Below, piece by piece: positions 33,261 to 42,106 of a DNA stretch of 64,000 bases. Each line of letters opens with the position of its first letter. The stretch's first letter is position 1. The notes beneath the pieces are model-generated. The model saw nothing but the letters and a program-made list of their open reading frames with translations, was not told the origin of the DNA and did not search any database. The stretch covers positions 1-64,000 of the forward strand of contig JAIOHM010000127.1 in NCBI GenBank assembly GCA_019912965.1. The letters run 5' to 3'. The position numbers were made by a program, and so were the translations under genes. This stretch comes from Anaerolineae bacterium (GTDB lineage: Bacteria > Chloroflexota > Anaerolineae > Aggregatilineales > Phototrophicaceae).

Positions 33261-35195
33261 ATGGCTGAGACTTTTACCTTCCAAGCTGAAATTCAGCAAT
33301 TACTGGATATTCTGGTTCACTCGCTGTACACCGAGCGCGAAATTTTCCTCCGCGAGGTGGTTTCCAACGCATCCGACGCGCTCAACCGGGTGCAATTTGA
33401 ACTGCTGACCAACCGCGATATTCAGGATTCCGATGCTGAACTGGCTATCGAAATCAAAGCGGATGAAGAAGCCGGAACGTTGACGATCAGCGATTCGGGC
33501 ATCGGCATGACCCATGATGATCTGGTGAATAATCTGGGCATCATCGCCCGCAGCGGTGCGAAAGCCTTTATCGAGGCTATGAAGGAACGTAACGCGGGCG
33601 CGGCCACCGATGTCATCGGGCAGTTCGGCGTTGGTTTCTACTCGGCATTCATGGTAGCGGATAAAGTACGGGTTGTTTCACGCTCGTATAAACCGGATGA
33701 ACCCGTTTTCGCTTGGGAATCCGATGGCGGCGCGACTTACAGCATCGAACCCGCCGAACGCGAAACCCGTGGCACGGACATCACTTTATACTTGAAGGAA
33801 GATGCCAAAGAATTCCTCTCCGACTGGAAACTGAAAGACATCATCCGCCGCCACTCGGATTATATTGCCTTCCCAATTTATGTGGGCGAGGATGAAGAAG
33901 CCACTAATAAACAAACGGCGATCTGGCGTCAAGACCCGAAAGAAGTCACCGACGAGCAGTATACCGATTTTTACAAGATGCTCACGCTGGATTTTGAGGA
34001 GCCGTTGCACCGCATCCATATGCGCGCCGATGTACCGCTGCAATTCTATGCATTGCTGTTTATCCCCGGCAGTGGTGAACCCAGCGTCCTGAGCCCACGC
34101 AAGCAGCCCGGTCTGAAGCTCTATGCTCGCAAAGTGCTGATTCAGGAATACAGCAAAGACCTGCTGCCGGAATATCTGCAATTTGTGCAGGGCGTGGTGG
34201 ATAGCGAAGACCTCCCGCTGAACGTCAACCGCGAAAGCGTACAGGCTACGAAGGTGATGGCGAACCTCAAAAAGACCGTCACCGGCAAAGTCCTCAGCGA
34301 ACTCAAGCGCCTTGCCCAGAAGGATAAAGAAACCTACCTGAAGATTTTCGAGCGTTTCGCCCGTTACATCAAGCAGGGTGTAGTCGTCAGCCCGATGGAT
34401 CGCACTGATATTGAGCCGCTGTTGTTCTTCACCAGCAACCGCAGTGCCGATGAAAATGATCTGATTTCACTCGACGATTATGTTGGGCGTATGGCTGCGA
34501 ATCAGGAAGATATTTACTACATTTTGGGCGAAGATTTCTACAATGTAGCGCGCAGCCCACACTTGGATTCGTTCCGCCAGCGTGGCATTGAAGTGCTGTA
34601 CTTCACTGACCCGGTCGATCCAGTGATGCTGATGGGTCTGTCAGACTACAAAGGCCACCATCTCCGTAATGTGGATGAGGCCGATATTGACCTGAGCAGT
34701 GTGGGTGAAGCCCAGCCAGACGAGACCCCATCACGCGAAAATCTGGCGGAAGATATTTTTGAATCGCTACGTTCACGGTTTGCTGATGTGCTTGGAGCAC
34801 GTGTGCGTGATGTTCGCAGCAGCAAAAGTTTAACAGGCAGTCCCGCGCGTTTGGTCAGCGATGAACACAGTGCATCACGCAACATGTTCCGCCTTAACCG
34901 ACTGCTGGACAAAGAACACGAACTGCCCGTCAAAATTCTGGAAATCAACCCGCGCCACCCGCTAATGCATAATCTGAGTGGACTTTTAGCGACCAATGCC
35001 GATAATCCGCTGGTGAATGCGGTAGTTGAGCAGGTGTTTGAAACTGCTTTGCTGCAAGATGGCATCCATCCCGATCCATCCTCGATGGCAGCACGGTTGA
35101 CCTTATTGATGGAAGCCGCCACAGGTTCGCCCGCCAGCGACCTGAACTTCGAGGCTGCACCGCCTGTTCCCGCCCCTGAAACTGACGAAGCCTAA
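33261..35195 (+). CDS. htpG: Molecular chaperone HtpG (Hsp90)
   Basis: A 644-residue Hsp90. The GHKL ATPase domain is at residues about 5-215: EIFLREVVSNASDAL, SDSGIGMT, GQFGVGFYSAF and TDITLYLKEDA. The middle domain carries DSEDLPLNVNRESVQ with the catalytic Arg, and a C-terminal dimerisation domain ends the protein. The length is close to the usual 610-640. AAGGAGG lies 7 bp before the start. No CIRCE element is seen upstream. A terminator follows at 35209-35249. Confidence 0.97.
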   Translation: MAETFTFQAEIQQLLDILVHSLYTEREIFLREVVSNASDALNRVQFELLTNRDIQDSDAELAIEIKADEEAGTLTISDSGIGMTHDDLVNNLGIIARSGAKAFIEAMKERNAGAATDVIGQFGVGFYSAFMVADKVRVVSRSYKPDEPVFAWESDGGATYSIEPAERETRGTDITLYLKEDAKEFLSDWKLKDIIRRHSDYIAFPIYVGEDEEATNKQTAIWRQDPKEVTDEQYTDFYKMLTLDFEEPLHRIHMRADVPLQFYALLFIPGSGEPSVLSPRKQPGLKLYARKVLIQEYSKDLLPEYLQFVQGVVDSEDLPLNVNRESVQATKVMANLKKTVTGKVLSELKRLAQKDKETYLKIFERFARYIKQGVVVSPMDRTDIEPLLFFTSNRSADENDLISLDDYVGRMAANQEDIYYILGEDFYNVARSPHLDSFRQRGIEVLYFTDPVDPVMLMGLSDYKGHHLRNVDEADIDLSSVGEAQPDETPSRENLAEDIFESLRSRFADVLGARVRDVRSSKSLTGSPARLVSDEHSASRNMFRLNRLLDKEHELPVKILEINPRHPLMHNLSGLLATNADNPLVNAVVEQVFETALLQDGIHPDPSSMAARLTLLMEAATGSPASDLNFEAAPPVPAPETDEA

Positions 35196-35208
35196 ACCGA
35201 ATGCTGCA

Positions 35209-35249
35209 AATCCCCGGTGCATTATAGAGCCGGGGATTGCCCTTGTTTT
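35209..35249 (+). terminator. Rho-independent terminator after htpG
   Basis: AATCCCCGG (35209-35217) and CCGGGGATT (35230-35238) form a 9-bp perfect stem; GCCCTTGTTTT follows, a short T-run. It lies 14 bp after the htpG stop. Confidence 0.75.
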
Positions 35250-35331
35250 ACATCGCTCCGTTGCAGGGGCGTCGGTTTTAAGATAGACTCACGTTCACAT
35301 TTCGTCAGGTTTTGATGTACATGAATGCACA

Positions 35332-35742
35332 ATGACTGTGAACGTAGATTCTGCTGTGCAACAACTCATTGAAGTGGCGATTGCTGCCGCTGGCAATGCG
35401 TATATACCCTACTCGAATTATCCGGTAGGGGCTGGCCTGCGGGCATTGGATGGCACGATCTACAGCGGCTGTAATGTGGAAAACGCCTCCTACCCGGTGA
35501 CGATTTGCGGCGAGCGCACAGCGTTGGTCAAGGCCGTCAGTGAAGGCCGTCGCCAGTTTGATCTGTTGGTGGTTGCTACTCGCAATGCGGGTTCGCCCTG
35601 TGGGATGTGCCGCCAGATGCTTTACGAATTCGCCCCCAATTTGCGCGTCATCACTGTTGATATGGATGGCAATATTCACACCGATGTCCTCCTGACCGAT
35701 CTCCTGTTAGACGGCTTCGGCCCAGACCGTCTCCCCCGCTAA
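35332..35742 (+). CDS. cdd: Cytidine deaminase
   Basis: A 136-residue homotetrameric-type deaminase converting cytidine to uridine. The zinc and catalytic motif reads CGERTALVKAV (Cys and Glu) with the pair SPCGMCRQML supplying the other two Cys ligands; the substrate-binding NVENASYPV segment is intact. The stop is 3 bp before the recO start, so the two form an operon with the following 625-residue gene. Confidence 0.95.
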   Translation: MTVNVDSAVQQLIEVAIAAAGNAYIPYSNYPVGAGLRALDGTIYSGCNVENASYPVTICGERTALVKAVSEGRRQFDLLVVATRNAGSPCGMCRQMLYEFAPNLRVITVDMDGNIHTDVLLTDLLLDGFGPDRLPR

Positions 35743-35745
35743 CCG

Positions 35746-36516
35746 ATGCCCCGCGCTGAACGTGCATTTCGCACGCCGGTAATTATTCTCAAACGGCGGG
35801 ATTTTGGTGAAGCCGACCGCATTTTGACGCTGTTGACGCCCGAACATGGCAAACTGGATGTGATTGCCAAAGGGGCGCGCAAACCGACCAGCCATAAAAC
35901 CGGACATGTCGAACTCTTTACCCGCGCGGATATGCTGATTCACAAAGGCCGTGATTTGGATATTGTGGCGCAGGCCGAAATGGTTGAACCCTATCTGGGC
36001 ATCCGCGAAGATTTGACGCGCGGCGCTTATGCCAGTTATGCCGCCGAGCTGCTTGACCGTTTCACCGCCGAAGCCGATGCTGATTTTGGCGAACTGTTTA
36101 CGCTGGTGGACGAAACGCTGGAACGGCTGTGTAATGACAGCGATCCCCGTTTGGCCGTGCGCTATTATGAAACGCGCCTGCTCGATCTGGTTGGATTTCG
36201 CCCGGAGTTGAATGAATGTGTTGTTAGCCGGGAAGAAGTCGAGGCCGAAGACCAATTCTTTAGCTATGCGCTGGGGGGTGCGGTTAAACCCGGTTTCGCA
36301 CACGATGGTATGGCCGCCGTGCCGATTTCAATGGTGACCCTCAAACTGCTTCGGCATATGCAGCGCAGCCCATACACCCATGTTAAAAATCTGAATATCA
36401 GCCTATCCTTGCATGACGATGCCGAGCGCATCCTGCTGGGCTACATCACGTTTGTTTTGGAACGTAAGTTGCAGAGTGTGGATTTCATCCGCCGAATTCG
36501 GCAAAAAAGTAAATAA
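35746..36516 (+). CDS. recO: DNA repair protein RecO
   Basis: A 256-residue recombination mediator that helps load RecA through RecF/RecR. The N-terminal OB-fold (AFRTPVIILKRRDFGEADRILTLLTPEHGKL) and the following helical region with YYETRLLDLVGFRPELNECV are typical. Only one of the usual C-terminal zinc Cys positions (ECVV) is visible, as in many Chloroflexota and other members lacking the complete site. It is in an operon between cdd and a gene of unknown function. Confidence 0.93.
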   Translation: MPRAERAFRTPVIILKRRDFGEADRILTLLTPEHGKLDVIAKGARKPTSHKTGHVELFTRADMLIHKGRDLDIVAQAEMVEPYLGIREDLTRGAYASYAAELLDRFTAEADADFGELFTLVDETLERLCNDSDPRLAVRYYETRLLDLVGFRPELNECVVSREEVEAEDQFFSYALGGAVKPGFAHDGMAAVPISMVTLKLLRHMQRSPYTHVKNLNISLSLHDDAERILLGYITFVLERKLQSVDFIRRIRQKSK

Positions 36517-36528
36517 ATCGGGCAGTTT

Positions 36529-38406
36529 ATGATGAAGGTGGTTGGGGTGAACGAGGGGGAACAGCCGTTTACGAACGGGGTAGAACCAGACATCGAGTCG
36601 ATTAAAGCCGCCCTGAGCAGTGATAATGTTCTGGACGCTGCACTGCGCTTGGATTATGCCCGGAAACTGCTGGCCTATGCGCTGGAAACCCGCGATGCAG
36701 AAGCTGGTGGGCTGGTTGCGCGTTTGATGGATGCTGACCCAGCTCTGGATTCAGTATTGGATTCGGCATTAAACGATGCCCTCCACGATCAGCCAGATAT
36801 AGTCTACAGCTTTGTGCGGGCGCGCGTGGCCGAAAATCTTAACCCGCGCTGGTTGTTCCGCCTGAAAGTTGCAGCGGTCTATTCCATGCGTGTGGCGATA
36901 AACGATGCGGGAAGCTGCGAAACCATAATCAACTGGCTGACGTTGCTTGCCCGCGAACCCGCGACTTACGAACTCACCGATGTGCTGCATTTTGGCATTC
37001 TGGCCGCCCAGGAACAAACCCATACCGATCCCGATCTGGCGCGGGCACTGGTGCTGTTGGCAGCCAAGCGCGATCCAGCCGTTATTGATACGCTGCTGGA
37101 TGATCCGGCGCTGCTCGAAGCACTTCCCAATAATATCGGGCGTGTGCTGCGTGACTTTGACGGCGACCCAATGGTGCTGTTTCAAAACAAGGGTGCGGAA
37201 ATCTTTTTGATCGGGATGGCACGGGCGGCACGGGCAGGCGTGGGCGCAATGTTCATTCCGGCAAACCTCGGTAAAATCTGGGATTTATATATCGGCTTAC
37301 AACCGATTAACCCCATGCTCCCGGCGCATTACCAGCCTGCCAGCATTGTACAGGTCTGGCTGGAAAATGGCGCGGCTTTCCTGAGCATGGAATCGCTGGA
37401 AATGCTGGCGACATTGGCTTTACGGAGTCGTCAGGATGATTTGTTTCTGGGTTTGCTGCATCAGGAAGATGGGGCGAAAGCCTTATTTCTGCGGCTGATT
37501 TATATCCTCGAACACAGCGAACGCACCATCAACGACGCCATCGACCTGATCGGGCGGGTGGTGCTGGCCGGGGATATGTCGCCGGGGCAGGCGGCCATTC
37601 TGTATATCACCATGCTGGACGGGCTGGAATGGCGGCGGGAGGCGCTGCCGCTGGTGCAGCAGGTAGCCCGCACCTTGAACCAATTCCCGAATATCGAGTT
37701 AAGGCCGGAAGCCCTCTGGCATATGCTGAACTTAGGGGCGGAGGTCAAGGACGAATTAATCGTCAAAGTGGCGACTAAACGGCTGGTACATACACTGGAA
37801 GCCACCGAAGACGACGTGCAATTTGTGGAAAACCTGCGCCGGTTGGCAGCCCAGACAGCCTGGAGCGAAACGCTGCGGAGTTACGCGACCAACTGGTGGC
37901 GTGGGTTTATCCGGGGGCAGCCCATCGCCCGTTTATCCCGGTTGGATAAGGCACTGGATGGCAAACGTTCTCTGGAAGAAGAACGGAGTGTTCTGCACAC
38001 CCTGACCGGGCTGCGTAAAATGCTTGGCGGGCGAACGCTGAAAGAATTCGCCAGCGACATCCGCGCGGCCTATACCGTGCTGGAAGCTCTCGGCGAATCT
38101 TTTGACCCCAGCACTAAACGCAGCGGGCAGTTCGACGCCCAGATTATGCGGGCTGAGCTGGACGCGCGCGAAGATCAGATTTCCCCACAGGAACGCCAAA
38201 TCCTCGCCAACAACCTCAAGGAATTGGCGCAGATTATCGCGGCGATGGGCGATAACCGCACCCGTGCCAACCTTATCCGGCGGGGTGATGACCTCGACCG
38301 CGATTTGATGTCTGGTGAACAGAAACCGCACAGCGCGGTTGATGCCATGAAATGGCTCTCTGGTTATTGGGGCGGGACGCAGGAGGATGGCGAGGGCGAT
38401 GCATAA
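36529..38406 (+). CDS. Large alpha-helical protein of unknown function
   Basis: A 625-residue soluble protein, mostly helical by eye, with no signal peptide or membrane segment. Leucine-rich, irregular helical pairs run through residues about 25-470 (VYSFVRARVAENLNPRWLFRLKV, ALVLLAAKRDPAVIDTLLDDPALLEAL), reminiscent of HEAT/ARM solenoids without a strict repeat. The C-terminal 120 residues are charged (SPQERQILANNLKELAQII, GDNRTRANLIRRGDDL). It begins 12 bp after recO and shares its operon. I recognise no family; it may relate to repair or to a Chloroflexota-specific process. Confidence 0.8.
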   Translation: MMKVVGVNEGEQPFTNGVEPDIESIKAALSSDNVLDAALRLDYARKLLAYALETRDAEAGGLVARLMDADPALDSVLDSALNDALHDQPDIVYSFVRARVAENLNPRWLFRLKVAAVYSMRVAINDAGSCETIINWLTLLAREPATYELTDVLHFGILAAQEQTHTDPDLARALVLLAAKRDPAVIDTLLDDPALLEALPNNIGRVLRDFDGDPMVLFQNKGAEIFLIGMARAARAGVGAMFIPANLGKIWDLYIGLQPINPMLPAHYQPASIVQVWLENGAAFLSMESLEMLATLALRSRQDDLFLGLLHQEDGAKALFLRLIYILEHSERTINDAIDLIGRVVLAGDMSPGQAAILYITMLDGLEWRREALPLVQQVARTLNQFPNIELRPEALWHMLNLGAEVKDELIVKVATKRLVHTLEATEDDVQFVENLRRLAAQTAWSETLRSYATNWWRGFIRGQPIARLSRLDKALDGKRSLEEERSVLHTLTGLRKMLGGRTLKEFASDIRAAYTVLEALGESFDPSTKRSGQFDAQIMRAELDAREDQISPQERQILANNLKELAQIIAAMGDNRTRANLIRRGDDLDRDLMSGEQKPHSAVDAMKWLSGYWGGTQEDGEGDA

Positions 38407-38430
38407 CGCTGCACCCTCCTTGCAAATCGG

Positions 38431-38814
38431 CTAACTGCTGCCGACCATACGCCGCGCCTCATCCACGCTTCCTGCGAACTGGAACGGACGGCCTTCCAGT
38501 CGGTAGCCGTAAACGGTTTGAAAACCTGCGTAAGCCGCGCGGATCAGTGCCCCTGCGCCGATCACAATTTTGTGTCCCTCATTTGCCCGCGCTTCACCCT
38601 GTGCGAACAGATCACCCGCTGCGCTCATAAAGTCGCGGGGCAAACCGCCCGCCTTGCTAATGTCGATGATGAGATGAACCTGATGGGGTACGCTGATGAT
38701 GTGGTCATCCGCCTGCTGTATCGCTGCCTTTAGGGTATCCCACGTCCAGCCGCGCTCAAATTCCAGATGGACGATGGTCTTTTCGGGGGTAGCCCACTGA
38801 ACACGAATCGTCAT
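38431..38814 (-). CDS. STAS/SpoIIAA-like small protein
   Basis: A 127-residue protein with the alternating strand-helix pattern of STAS/SpoIIAA-like domains: TIVHLEFERGWTWDTLKAAIQQA, HLIIDISKAGGLPRDFMSA, HKIVIGAGALIRAAYAGFQTVYG, FQFAGSVDEARRMV. The fold assignment is by pattern and is not certain. The typical phosphoryl-acceptor Ser of anti-sigma antagonists cannot be pointed out. It lies convergently with the unknown gene ending at 38406. A second protein of this kind is at 43751. Confidence 0.75.
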   Translation of the reverse strand: MTIRVQWATPEKTIVHLEFERGWTWDTLKAAIQQADDHIISVPHQVHLIIDISKAGGLPRDFMSAAGDLFAQGEARANEGHKIVIGAGALIRAAYAGFQTVYGYRLEGRPFQFAGSVDEARRMVGSS

Positions 38815-38895
38815 GGGGCGAAGTTCTCCTTAAATCACTGACTGGGGCGATGAGGCTCGCCCTGCATTCTAATACGTCTTACCCCCAAAAAAGTT

Positions 38896-38923
38896 GTAAG
38901 GGCGTCTAACTGGACGCCCTGTA
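38896..38923. terminator. Post-stop hairpin, palindrome-family relative
   Basis: GTAAGGGCGTC, a 5-base loop and GGACGCCCTGTA form an inverted repeat with one bulge, 17 bp downstream of the reverse-strand stop at 38940. It resembles the 28-bp palindromes in length, end sequence (GTA...) and placement but has a different core. Confidence 0.45.
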
Positions 38924-38939
38924 AAGCCACCATAGCAGC

Positions 38940-39377
38940 CTAGAGGCTTTCCATCACACGGCGGAAGCGTTTGGCGAGTTCCTTCAACACCGCAATGGGA
39001 ATATCCGCATCTTCGCGCAGCGCAGAAAGAAAATCCAACTGTGTCAGAATCAAACATTGGGTCGGTTCGGTAGCGATGACCGAGGCCGTGCGCGGTTCTT
39101 CATCCAGCAGCGAGAGTTCTCCAAAGAAATCGGTTGGACCAAAAGTGTTGACCACCTGCTTTTCGCCGCCCGGATATTCGCGGATGGCTTCGGCGTGGCC
39201 GCTTTCGACAACGAATAACCCGATTCCAATCGTGCCTTGTGTGACGATGGTTTCGCCAGCAGCATAGGAACGTTCCGAGAAGCGTTTCGCCAGACGGGCG
39301 AACTGGCGGTCTTCGTCCAGCCCTTTAAACAGGGGGACAGTTTGAATAAAGCGTTTGATTTTATCGTGTTCTGGCAT
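38940..39377 (-). CDS. Cyclic nucleotide-binding domain protein
   Basis: A 145-residue single-domain protein. It contains the complete cNMP-binding beta-roll (FKGLDEDRQFARLAKRFSERSYAAGETIVTQG) and the phosphate-binding cassette FGELSLLDEEPRTASVIA, with the conserved Glu and Arg that contact cAMP or cGMP. There is no C-terminal helix-turn-helix, so it is not a CRP-type transcription factor; it ends shortly after the C-helix. The start at 39377 fits the domain; the longer frame adds 27 residues overlapping the next promoter. It is divergent from the RumA-like gene. Confidence 0.85.
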   Translation of the reverse strand: MPEHDKIKRFIQTVPLFKGLDEDRQFARLAKRFSERSYAAGETIVTQGTIGIGLFVVESGHAEAIREYPGGEKQVVNTFGPTDFFGELSLLDEEPRTASVIATEPTQCLILTQLDFLSALREDADIPIAVLKELAKRFRRVMESL

Positions 39378-39489
39378 GGCTATCCTTGCTTTCGTGATGT
39401 AACTTTCATCGGGCGTGTGCAATAAAGGAATTATAACGATCAGACGGCGGGTGTACAATCAACTCAAACACTTCATCAACTGGGGAATT

Positions 39490-40737
39490 ATGACCAACGA
39501 AACCTTCGATCTGGAATTAGACGGGATGGCACACGGTGGCAGTGCATTAGGCCGGTACGCCGGACGCACGGTGTTTGTACCCTACACCATACCCGGTGAA
39601 AGAGTGCAGGCGCACACAGTGAGCGAAAAAGGGCGTGTGATTTTTGCCGAAGGCGTCAAACTGCTGGAAGCCTCCGCCGACCGGGTGCGCCCGCGCTGCC
39701 CGCATTTTGGGCCGGGTCGTTGTGGTCGCTGTCAGTGGCAGCATATCGATTACCCCGCCCAGTTATTGCTCAAGCAGGATGTGCTGGCTGACCAGTTGGA
39801 ACGCATCGGCGGTTTTCGGGATGCTGATGTGCGCCCCGTAATCGCCAGCCCGGAACAATGGGGCTATAACTGGCGTATGACGTTTCAGGTCATAAACGGG
39901 GAACTAGGGTTGCCGATGCAATCCCCGCCGAACAGCGCTACACGAGGCAATATTCCCATCACCGAATGCCACATTTTGCACCCGGATTTGCTGGCATTGA
40001 AAGAATCGCTTGATCTGGAAAAGCTGGCCGGGCTGGAAGAAATTATCTTGCAGCAGGGCAGCGACGGTGGGGCTATGATCGTCATTTTTATGAAAGATGA
40101 TCTGCCGCCGGAACTGGAAACCGATTTGCCGATGAGCGTCAATTTACTCCTCAGCACCAACGAACCCGTCAACCTGATTGGCGATACCCACAGCGGCTAC
40201 ACCCTCAAGGGGCGAAACTTGCGGACAACTGCCGGGAGTTTCCTGCGACCGAACCTCGCCCAACTGGATCGTCTGGTCGATGAAGTGCTTTTAGGATTGG
40301 GTGACCTGAACGGCAAGGCAGTGCTGGATTTATACGCGGGTGTTGGGGTTTACAGCGCATTTATGGCGAGTGCTGCGCGGTTGGTGACATTGGTGGAAAG
40401 TTATCCACCTGCTGTTAATGATGCTGACGAGAACTTGGCCGATTTCGATAATGTGGATGTGATCGAAGGCGCGGTCGAAGATGTGTTAGATGCGTTAGAA
40501 GATCACTATGATGCGGCAGTAATCGACCCACCCGCTGATGGTTTGAGTGGTGATGCTCTGGATGCTTTGGATGATCTTGGTGTGCCGCGTCTGGTTTATG
40601 TCAGCAGCGATCCGGCCACGCTGGCGCGCGACGGCAAACGGCTGGCGGCGAAAGGCTATCGGCTGGCTTATGCCCAACCCATTGACCTCGCGCCGCAAAC
40701 CTATTACATAGATACGGTAGGGGTATTTGAAAGGTAG
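39490..40737 (+). CDS. TrmA/RumA-family RNA methyltransferase homologue with altered catalytic residues
   Basis: A 415-residue class I SAM-dependent uracil-C5-methyltransferase homologue. The N-terminal TRAM-like domain (DLELDGMAHGGSALGRYAGRTVFVPYTIPGE), iron-sulfur Cys cluster RCPHFGPGRCGRCQWQH, SAM motif VLDLYAGVGVYSAF and DPPADGLSGDAL are present. However, the nucleophile motif, normally SCNP or SCDP, reads VSSDPATLARD, so residue 373 is Ser instead of Cys. In the C-terminal PQTYYIDTVGVFER the general-base Glu is Asp (residue 408). It may therefore be inactive or act differently. ATG at 39490 was chosen by domain start and GGGGAATT upstream. Confidence 0.9.
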   Translation: MTNETFDLELDGMAHGGSALGRYAGRTVFVPYTIPGERVQAHTVSEKGRVIFAEGVKLLEASADRVRPRCPHFGPGRCGRCQWQHIDYPAQLLLKQDVLADQLERIGGFRDADVRPVIASPEQWGYNWRMTFQVINGELGLPMQSPPNSATRGNIPITECHILHPDLLALKESLDLEKLAGLEEIILQQGSDGGAMIVIFMKDDLPPELETDLPMSVNLLLSTNEPVNLIGDTHSGYTLKGRNLRTTAGSFLRPNLAQLDRLVDEVLLGLGDLNGKAVLDLYAGVGVYSAFMASAARLVTLVESYPPAVNDADENLADFDNVDVIEGAVEDVLDALEDHYDAAVIDPPADGLSGDALDALDDLGVPRLVYVSSDPATLARDGKRLAAKGYRLAYAQPIDLAPQTYYIDTVGVFER

Positions 40738-40740
40738 TGC

Positions 40741-41115
40741 TTACTGAATGCTCAACAGCACATGCGCCCCGCTCCACAACCCTTCCAGATCGTAGAAACG
40801 GCGCTTTTCATTCAGGAACAGGTGAACCACAATATCACCAAAATCCATCAGCACCCAGCCGCTTTCCGCTGTACCTTCGACGGAAAAGGGCAGTCTTTCG
40901 TAGCGTTCTTTAACTGCTGTTCGCACGTAATCCGACAGCGCCTTTAGTTGGCGGTCGCTGTTGCCGTTGCAGATCACGAAAAAATCCGCGATGATGGCAT
41001 CCGGGCGCAAATCCAGCAGGACAATATCTTCAGCTTTTTTGTCTTCTACTACATCAACAATGTAGCGAGCGAGTTCCAGAGTATCCAGAACATTCCTCCT
41101 GTGTATCTTTGTCAC
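40741..41115 (-). CDS. rsfS: Ribosome silencing factor RsfS
   Basis: A 124-residue RsfS/Iojap protein that binds uL14 and blocks subunit joining in starvation. Conserved stretches are DTLELARYIVDVVEDKKAEDIVLLDL, IADFFVICNGNSDRQLKALSDYV, and SGWVLMDFGDIVVHLFLNEKRRFYDLEGLW. The start is unclear: GTG at 41115 has no binding site, whereas the strong AGGAGG at about 41096 is followed by no in-frame ATG/GTG/TTG, only CTG codons. The family core starts at the LDTLELA segment in either case. Convergent with the RumA-like gene; 3 bp apart. Confidence 0.93.
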   Translation of the reverse strand: MTKIHRRNVLDTLELARYIVDVVEDKKAEDIVLLDLRPDAIIADFFVICNGNSDRQLKALSDYVRTAVKERYERLPFSVEGTAESGWVLMDFGDIVVHLFLNEKRRFYDLEGLWSGAHVLLSIQ

Positions 41116-41253
41116 TTTAGCTTTTAACAGAGTATCAATTGGGTTTTAGTAGTTGGTGATTAGTTTTAGAGAACCAATAACCAAAAACCTGTTTAGCTCT
41201 GTTACAGCAAATATTGACCTTATTCTAGCACATTTATGCTGTACGAGTGAGCC
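41116..41253. other. A+T-rich gap between rsfS and hydrolase
   Basis: A 138-bp gap upstream of rsfS. It holds a GGTTATTGGTT / AACTAATCACC-type simple repeat (41144-41190), similar in style to the ACTG repeats elsewhere. No gene or clear promoter is seen. Confidence 0.4.
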
Positions 41254-42069
41254 TCAGCTAACTGCCGCCTGATGTCGTTCACGCAGGAAGTCATGGATTG
41301 CCCCGACTGTGCGGGTAGGTTCTTCGTCCAGCGGGTGATGATGGCTGCGTGGCAGTTCCACTAAACGGCTGTTTGGTAAATGCTTTGCCGCCAGATAGCT
41401 TTCTTTGGTTGGTACGGTTAAATCCCGTTTGCCGACGATCACCAGTGTTGGCTGGCGCAGGGCAGGCAAATGCGGTTCGAGGTTTTCGCGGGCAATGCTG
41501 GTTAATCCACCCATCGCTGCCTGCCACGAGGTACGTTTGAAATCCAGCCGTGTGCGGGTTGCCGCTTCTTCGTCCATGTACCAGGGTGCTTTCAGCAGCG
41601 AAGGCAGGAAATCAGACTGTGCCAGCATCCAGAACGGCTTGGACTTGGCGACCGCAAAACTGCCCAGACTGCTGGTAATCAAACGGCTGATTTCAATCGG
41701 AACGCCATAACTTCCCGTCACAACCGAGGACATCAACACCAATCGTTCGGCTAAATCCGGCCGTGCCAGCGCCAGCTTGAGCGTCAGCATTCCACCCATC
41801 GAATGTCCCATGATGGCGGCTGGACGAATGCCGTGCTGATCGCAAAAATCAATCAGCAGCGCTGTATGGGTTTCGATGTCCGGCAGTTCCATTTCGGGGC
41901 GCGGCGATTCGCCGAATCCATACAGATCGACCGCCCAGAAACGAGCCTCGTCTTTCAGGTCATGCATCAGCCGTGACCACATCTGGCTGGAACTCGCCCA
42001 GCCGTGAATCAGCAGTACGTCCGGGCCATCACCAATGCGGGTATAATGGAGGGGAGGGGTAATCATCAT
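41254..42069 (-). CDS. Alpha/beta hydrolase
   Basis: A 271-residue hydrolase. The oxyanion/entry motif HGWASSSQMW (residues about 22-31), the nucleophile elbow GHSMGGML (Ser at about residue 94), an acid in GKRDLTVP and catalytic His in SHHHPLDEEP are intact. The cap is short, as in esterase/BioH-like enzymes. The substrate is unknown. The start is ATG at 42069 with another ATG 3 bp on. It is divergent from a MerR regulator by a 37-bp gap, so MerR might control it too. Confidence 0.9.
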   Translation of the reverse strand: MMITPPLHYTRIGDGPDVLLIHGWASSSQMWSRLMHDLKDEARFWAVDLYGFGESPRPEMELPDIETHTALLIDFCDQHGIRPAAIMGHSMGGMLTLKLALARPDLAERLVLMSSVVTGSYGVPIEISRLITSSLGSFAVAKSKPFWMLAQSDFLPSLLKAPWYMDEEAATRTRLDFKRTSWQAAMGGLTSIARENLEPHLPALRQPTLVIVGKRDLTVPTKESYLAAKHLPNSRLVELPRSHHHPLDEEPTRTVGAIHDFLRERHQAAVS

Positions 42070-42106
42070 GCCCGAATTATAACATGAGATTGTTTCGGCA
42101 AAGCAA

